A stretch of DNA of 64,000 nucleotides. Origin: Cenococcum geophilum 1.58. Lineage: Eukaryota > Ascomycota > Dothideomycetes > Gloniales > Gloniaceae. Positions within the stretch are counted from its first letter, which is position 1, and the number at the start of each line of letters is the position of its first letter. The stretch is from contig KV748284.1 of assembly GCA_001692895.1 (NCBI GenBank), positions 124,001 through 188,000 of the forward strand, given 5' to 3'. The translations under genes were made by a program, and so were the position numbers. The notes beneath the pieces were generated by a model, which was not told where the DNA came from, did no database searches, and saw nothing but the letters and a program-made list of their open reading frames with translations. Below, piece by piece: positions 58,282 through 64,000 of this stretch.

Positions 58282-61200
58282 TAATAAGCTATATAAAGCT
58301 ATATATAATTACTTTAAAGGGCCAGAATATAAGCGTAATATCCTTATATAATGGAATGCAATTAAGTTATAGACTGTAATTAATAAGAACACCAAAAAAT
58401 CGACTATAAAGTACCTGAAAATTCTTATTAAAGACCTTTAGCACCTATAGCACGGCCTTAATACTAAGCTTTAAATAGACGACTTTCTATATAATAAACT
58501 TATTATAGCCTACTAGGAAGTGGAACCCTATAAATACACCTATTATAAGCCTATAGACACCTTAACTAGCCTTATTAACGATTTATAGTCCTTTATTATA
58601 ATATATAAAGTTTTAAACCCACTAGGCAGTACTTAAGCCTTTATTACAGACCCATAAAACCTATAAACTAACTTAGATGCCTACTTTACGGACCGCTGCT
58701 ACCGCTAGCAGTACCCGTACCAACTAAGTTCTACCCATAACCCCTAAAGTAACTCCCGTATAAAAGTATACCCCTATAAATAAATTAACCAGAAGTGCTT
58801 TATATATAGTAAGGAAGAATATTAGTCTATAAGGTATATCTAAAAAGAATATAATAAGTTTAAAAAGAGATTTAACAATTAGATTAACTAGTTTATTTTA
58901 AACTATAAAGAAAAGGAAGTGGAGGAGTCTCTTAACGAGTTAATAAAAGCCCTTATAATTAACTTTAACTTAAATACTTAGGAATAGAAGACCTTAAAGA
59001 CGTTTTTAACTACTTTTAGACCTTTTACGGACGGCTAAGCCTTTAATATTACAACCATATTAGCCGACCGCTCCTTTATATATTTAATCGCACCTAAAAA
59101 CTAACTTATAAGTATACCTATTAAACCCGTTATCGATATTACGGACTATAAACAGGACCTATTTGCATATATTACTACAAAACGCTATACTCCTAAAGAA
59201 TTCTATAGCGTTATAATTAATATAGGTACCTTTAAGAAGTTTACTATAGGTTACGGATAATACCTTATATATAAGACCACTATAAATAACAATACAGATA
59301 TTAATACTATATAAACTAGGGCCGTAAACGTCTAATTTAGCATTAGCTTAACCGTATTAATTAAATTAGTTATAGTTAAGACTCTAATTAGCCTAGTTAA
59401 CTTTTACGTAGTAAAAGCGGATACCCCTTTTCTACTTTACCTTATAAATATAGATAGGTTATAGGTTTACTATAATAATATTACGGACACCCTAATTAGC
59501 CCTATAACTGCCCTAAGAAGTAAGTATATTACCCTACTAATTATATAACAATTTGGACACCCGTTCCTTATATAAGGAGAGACTTTACGGACCTATATTT
59601 AGGAATCCTTTAACTATAACCCGTGCTACCTTACTAGTACGGAAATCTACCGCCTATATTGCTGTTTTAGCTACCTATTAGCCGAAAAGCTATATAGAGT
59701 CCTTAAACGCTCTAGACATAACAACGTTAATAGGAAGGTAATTAACTACCTAACTAAATACTGCTTCTTCTGCTAGAAATACAGACATTCCCTAGGCCAA
59801 TTTAAGTTTACTCTTTATAAAGACCTTAATTTTAACTACTTAGTGTACGTAGATATTATATATATTAATAGTAGCCTAGTATTACATATAATTAATAAGG
59901 AAACCCACTATTAAGCCGCCCATTAGTTACAAAATATATCTATAAAATATACTTAGGATATTTTACGGACCTGCTAGATTAATATATACGTTAGACCCCC
60001 TAAGTATATTACCTACAACGCTAGTAGGAACTTTATTAGCGAGGAATTCTAACAGTACGCTATAGCTATAGCTATTTTAACAAAAGCTATTCTAGTTAAG
60101 GCATATTAGTCCGTTAGGCTTATTAAGCGAGCTTACCTAGCTCTATAGAGAGCTTATTAGATTATTATAGATAAGTATAAGGATATCTAAAAGGAACTAG
60201 CTTTATAGATAGCTATAAAAGCTGTTAATAACACCGCTGGCCCTAACGGACTAGTACCCACCCTCTTGGTTTATAGAGCCTATCTAAAAATAGGTAAACC
60301 AAACCCTCCTACCCCATTTATTACGGATTAAGCAGCTATAATACGGAAGGTAATAGCTAAAATAGTTAAGTTACGGGCTAAACAAACTGTTAATAGCGCT
60401 TTGTACTACTGTAATAGACCTAACACAACCTTAGTATATAACCTCCCGCTTAACTCTAAAGTCCTTATATAGCGTAAGAGTGGCAATTAGACTAGACCTT
60501 ATTATTTACTAGTTATAGAAGATGAAACGTACTATATATAACTCTTTAGCGGACTAACTAGCTTTAGAAGCACGTCTGTAAAACCCTATTTTTGGTCTAA
60601 AAACACCTATAACGTTAAACTAGACGAATTAGAAGTACCCTTACCTACTTTAGAAGTCCCCTATAAACTTACTAAACCCACTAAACCTATTATAAAGCGT
60701 GGCCAAGAACGTCCCTAAAAGTACCCTATAACTAAGAACCCTATAATAGAGAATTACCTAACCTCTGCAGGCATATCCGCAAGGTAACTCCTACCTACAG
60801 ATATATTAGTCTTAATACAGGAAACCTCTTTTATAGACTTATAACGTAAAGAGATTAACGGACTACTTAAAAAGGGCGTCTTTATAGTTATAACGGAGAG
60901 AGATATTCCGTAAGGCGTCCGTATATTTAACTTACGCTTTATTAACGAGATTAAGCACCCTAGTACTAATAAAGCCTTTAAGAAATTAAGGCTTATTGTA
61001 TAAGCTTATAACGACTAGGAAAAGGACTTAATCCTTACGCAATCGCCTATAATTTAATAAGTTAGTTAACGGATTATACTTACACTTATGCTTAGACTAC
61101 AGCAAACTAAATCTATAACCCTTTACTTACGGGACATCTTATAAGCTTATATATAGTCTAATACCTACCTAAGTAAAGACATTTTTATACGACTACCCCT

Positions 61201-62610
61201 TAAGCTTAATTTACAACTAGGAATAATTTTATAGGTTATAAAACCCCTTTACAGAGTGCCAGAAGCTAGAAACTACTAGTTTAAGATATATTACTAGCAT
61301 TATATCCGTAAACTTAAGATAGAGCAGTTAATATATAACCCCTACCTTCTATATGCCCCATTAAATGGCCTTAATATTATTAGACTCTAAATAAACAATA
61401 CTCTCTTCTTAGCGGACTGGACTTTTATAGACGCTAAAGAGACTAAATTATAAAAGGCTAAGTTCCTAGTAAAGCCGTAAGAGTAGTTAACTAAGTAGAT
61501 TCTAATTAAATTTAATAGAGGCTTAATTATATAAAAGGGTAACCTAATTAAGCTAACTTAGGAATGCTAAGCTTAAAACCTAAGGCTTATTATAGTAAAG
61601 CCTACGGACCTTACTAGTTCTCGTAAAGAGACCTATAAAACTATAAATATAAAGGACTAATACGTTATATAGCGTGTAAGAGACGCCTATATTGCCACAG
61701 TCTGTTAACCCAAATCTACCTATAATTTATCCTTTGCGGCCCAGGTAATAAATCTATAAGAAGAAAATATTAAGCAGCTTAATAAGCGTATTTAGTAGCA
61801 AATTAATAATGCAATAAGAGGACTTACTTTTGTACCACTAGACCTAAATTCCCTTAGCGTACTAGTATTTACGGACGCCTCCTTTACTAATAATAGAGAC
61901 CTATCTTTACAAATTAGCTTTATAATTATACTTACAGACCGTAATTAGGACGCAAATATACTATATTAGTCTTTAATTAAATGTAAACGAGTAACCTATA
62001 GTATACTAGCTTCTAAGCTATACGTACTAGCTTATAGCTTTAATATAGAAGCCGCAATCAAGTTAACAATTTAAAAGATCCTATAATTGGAGTAATTACC
62101 CCTAGTTCTATACACCGATTTAAAGTCCCTTTACAACTATATAGTTAAACTAGGTACGATATAAGAGAAGAGGCTTATAGTTGACCTAATGTGCTTATAT
62201 TAGGCCTATAAACAACGTAAGATTATAGAGGTTAAATAGATTAGCAGCGGAGATAACCTAGCGGACGCTATAACTAAGGCAAAGCCGTGCTAAGCTCTTA
62301 AAACCCTAATTAATATAAATAAGCTTAATCTAAAGGTTATAAAATAGGTGGAACGAGACTAACGGAGTACTTGCAGTTCATTTACGGCCTATTAAAAGGC
62401 TGTATAGTTTATTTACAGTCCGTCGAAAGGCCGTACGGTTTATTTTACGGGCCGTAAGTAGGACTTACGGCCAGCTTAAAGCACCGTTTGGAAGGCAGCC
62501 TAGAAGGCACCTTAGGAGGGATTTCCTATGTATTTCTTTTGTGTTTTATAGTTCTATTAAAGCAATTACGGGGACTATATACAAGTGGGTCTATCTTTAA
62601 GTGCCGCTAG

Positions 62611-62837
62611 TGTATAATTATAGTACGTGGTATACTAAACGCGTAGTTATGCGTTTAGTGCACCAAGAACTTATTTATAAAGTGCTAACTAATTAGGGGG
62701 GAGGCGCGTCAGTATATAGACTACGTAGTCTACCTTAATAGAATCGACAGTTACTACTATCTAAAAGAGCATACGATACTATACGTATTTCGTGCCCCTG
62801 GATATAACCTACCTGTATTATTAAGTTAATATAAACA
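62611..62837 (+). repeat. 3' LTR of C2
   Basis: This is the direct-repeat partner of 55693-55919, followed by GCAAC. Confidence 0.85.
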
Positions 62838-62842
62838 GCAAC

Positions 62843-63330
62843 CTTATAGCCCTACGCCTCCTAATTATATAAAAATTAAATATCCCCTTATATAACTGCA
62901 ATAGATAGATGTCTATATATTACTTAGTATTTATTTTAGTAATATATAATACTAAGACCTCCTATAATATTCGCGAATATTAAACGCAGTTACTACGTAG
63001 CTAATTCGCTTTTCCTACCCGCCATCCCTTATACTTAGTATGTATTATATATAGCGCTTTAAGGCAATTCTTTAGCAGGTACTAGGAACTAGCAAAACCG
63101 CTAAAAACTAGCCTTAGTATTACTACTATAGTTAGATAGTCTTATAGCTATAGGCTTGCGGTTAGAGATATCTAGCCGCTTTAGGGCAAATCCTTAGCAG
63201 ATTTAAGTGCTAGGTACTAGCAAAACTATTAAAAACTAGCCCTAGAGCGACCTTATAGCCCTACGCCTCCCAATTATATAAAAATTAAATATCCCCTTAC
63301 GTGACTGCGATAGATAGACTATATTATATC
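62843..63330. repeat. Two copies of repeat H with a hAT fragment between them
   Basis: The remainder of H copy 1 (62843-62905, ending GACTGCRATAGATAGA-like) is followed by about 100 bp matching the hAT relic tail at 47950-48055, then a degenerate H-like segment (about 63050-63115) and a full second H copy (about 63170-63320). No gene is present. The arrangement suggests repeated insertion or local duplication. Confidence 0.5.
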
Positions 63331-64000
63331 GATTAACTTTTTAATCCGCTACTAAATAAGTAAGTAATCTACTATTATTCCTAGCTTCCTTACTAATTAG
63401 ATATCTCCTTTCTACTATCTATTTATACTTTTCTTTATATAAGATACTATAAAACAAAATAAAAATAGTAAAAAAGAGGAGATTGAAACTAGTAACTTAT
63501 GTCTATTCTTTATTATTCTCTAGTTTTATAGCCCAATCCTTACCCTTTAGTACTCCCGCTACCACCACTATAGGCTAAGAATTTTTATTATATAACGAAT
63601 ATTAAGCTCTATAATCCCGCTATTTATAATTTCTATAGCATATATTATAGAACCCTAGAGGACCCTAATATTTAATAAAGGGGTAAGGGCCTACTAAATA
63701 ATATAGAGTCGCCGTATAGGCCTTATAGGGCTAACGTTAATAATAAGTACAGCGGCGTAAAGAGGGGAGTTATCTATTCTCTAGTAGTACTTATTAAACT
63801 TTGCCTATATATTCTTTACTTAAAGTAAGAGAGTTTTATTTAATTTAAAGAGTGCCTATTATATAATATTAGCTTTAGCTTAAATACAGTACCTAAAAAA
63901 GAGTTATATAAGAGAATTCTCTATATATTAAATAAGTATATCTATTATAGAGAGTACTTAATTAAGTGTTGTATAATCTCCTTATATCGCTAATATTGTA
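63331..64000. other. AT-rich, RIP-degraded sequence of unknown origin
   Basis: There is no readable ORF and no match to other parts of the window that I could see. It contains a small direct repetition of TATAGAG/AGAGTA motifs. It probably belongs to a further degraded element running past the window edge. Confidence 0.4.

Larger units (their letters stand above)
55693..62837 (+). mobile_element. Copia-family LTR retrotransposon C2 (fossil, interrupted by F copy 2)
   Basis: This is the second copy of the C family, with 227-bp LTRs (55693-55919 and 62611-62837) and the exact duplication GCAAC (55688-55692 and 62838-62842). It has the same domain order as C1: Gag with knuckle relic (about 58790-58850), integrase (about 59250-60300), reverse transcriptase (about 60850-61480) and RNase H (about 61840-62320). 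It is broken by many stops and more heavily RIP-mutated than C1. It lacks about 200 bp found before the 3' LTR in C1. Without F it is about 6.0 kb. Confidence 0.85.

Noticed and set aside
63475-63560. Possible tRNA-like segment on the minus strand followed by a T run
   Set aside because: A T-arm-like stretch and poly-T are present but no acceptor stem closes and the anticodon stem is imperfect.

Overview
The window looks like a chromosome arm of a filamentous ascomycete (Pezizomycotina). The one gene I can model end to end has eight short introns (about 55-75 bp once an inserted MITE is subtracted) with CTAAC-type branch sites, the encoded families are fungal, and the repeats are saturated with C-to-T/G-to-A changes and TpA-rich, the mark of repeat-induced point mutation (RIP). 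Most of the 64 kb is a graveyard of nested transposons; only two small GC-balanced host islands remain.

Layout. (1) 1-2327: host island with the C-terminal end of an unrecognised gene (3-413, +), a SnoaL/NTF2-like gene (850-1251, -) and a 1.0-kb TA-flanked MITE (1293-2311). (2) 2330-40353: one 38-kb nest. Its chassis is a 4.3-kb palindrome made of two inverted, tail-to-tail copies of a piggyBac-type (DDE_Tnp_1_7) transposase unit. Six insertions interrupt it, and each can be excised on paper at its target-site duplication: a 1.36-kb TIR element (D), a Gypsy element (A1) that contains a second, chromodomain-bearing Gypsy element (B), a Copia element (C1), a 2.6-kb TIR element full of satellites (G), a second copy of the first Gypsy family (A2) that contains a fold-back MITE, and an unclassified 1.15-kb element (F1). 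(3) 40356-about 44570: host island with an apparently intact nine-exon transporter gene (41524-44029, +) of the vacuolar basic amino acid (VBA-like) MFS family. Three small TA-flanked MITEs lie end to end just upstream and a fourth sits in intron 3. (4) about 44570-64000: second transposon block with a hAT transposase relic interrupted by a Fot1/pogo element, a Copia element (J), a relic of a tyrosine-recombinase element, a second copy of Copia family C (C2) interrupted by the second copy of F, and short repeated fragments.

The host genes do not form an obvious pathway. The SnoaL-like gene and the transporter were probably neighbours about 4 kb apart before the 38-kb nest grew between them. 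The transporter carries an acidic dileucine signal that fits delivery to the vacuole.

The most interesting signals are: the spacerless transposase palindrome with ambiguous bases at mirrored positions in both arms; a TA rather than TTAA duplication at the ends of a piggyBac-like element; a shared TIR design in three otherwise unrelated TA elements (a box repeated with an exact 17-bp period); the chain of MITEs abutting a gene; a compensatory-change hairpin in the Copia LTR; and the two end-to-end copies of the unclassified element F with 14-15-bp target duplications. All LTR elements are treated as broken fossils. No RNA gene, CRISPR array or origin could be supported.
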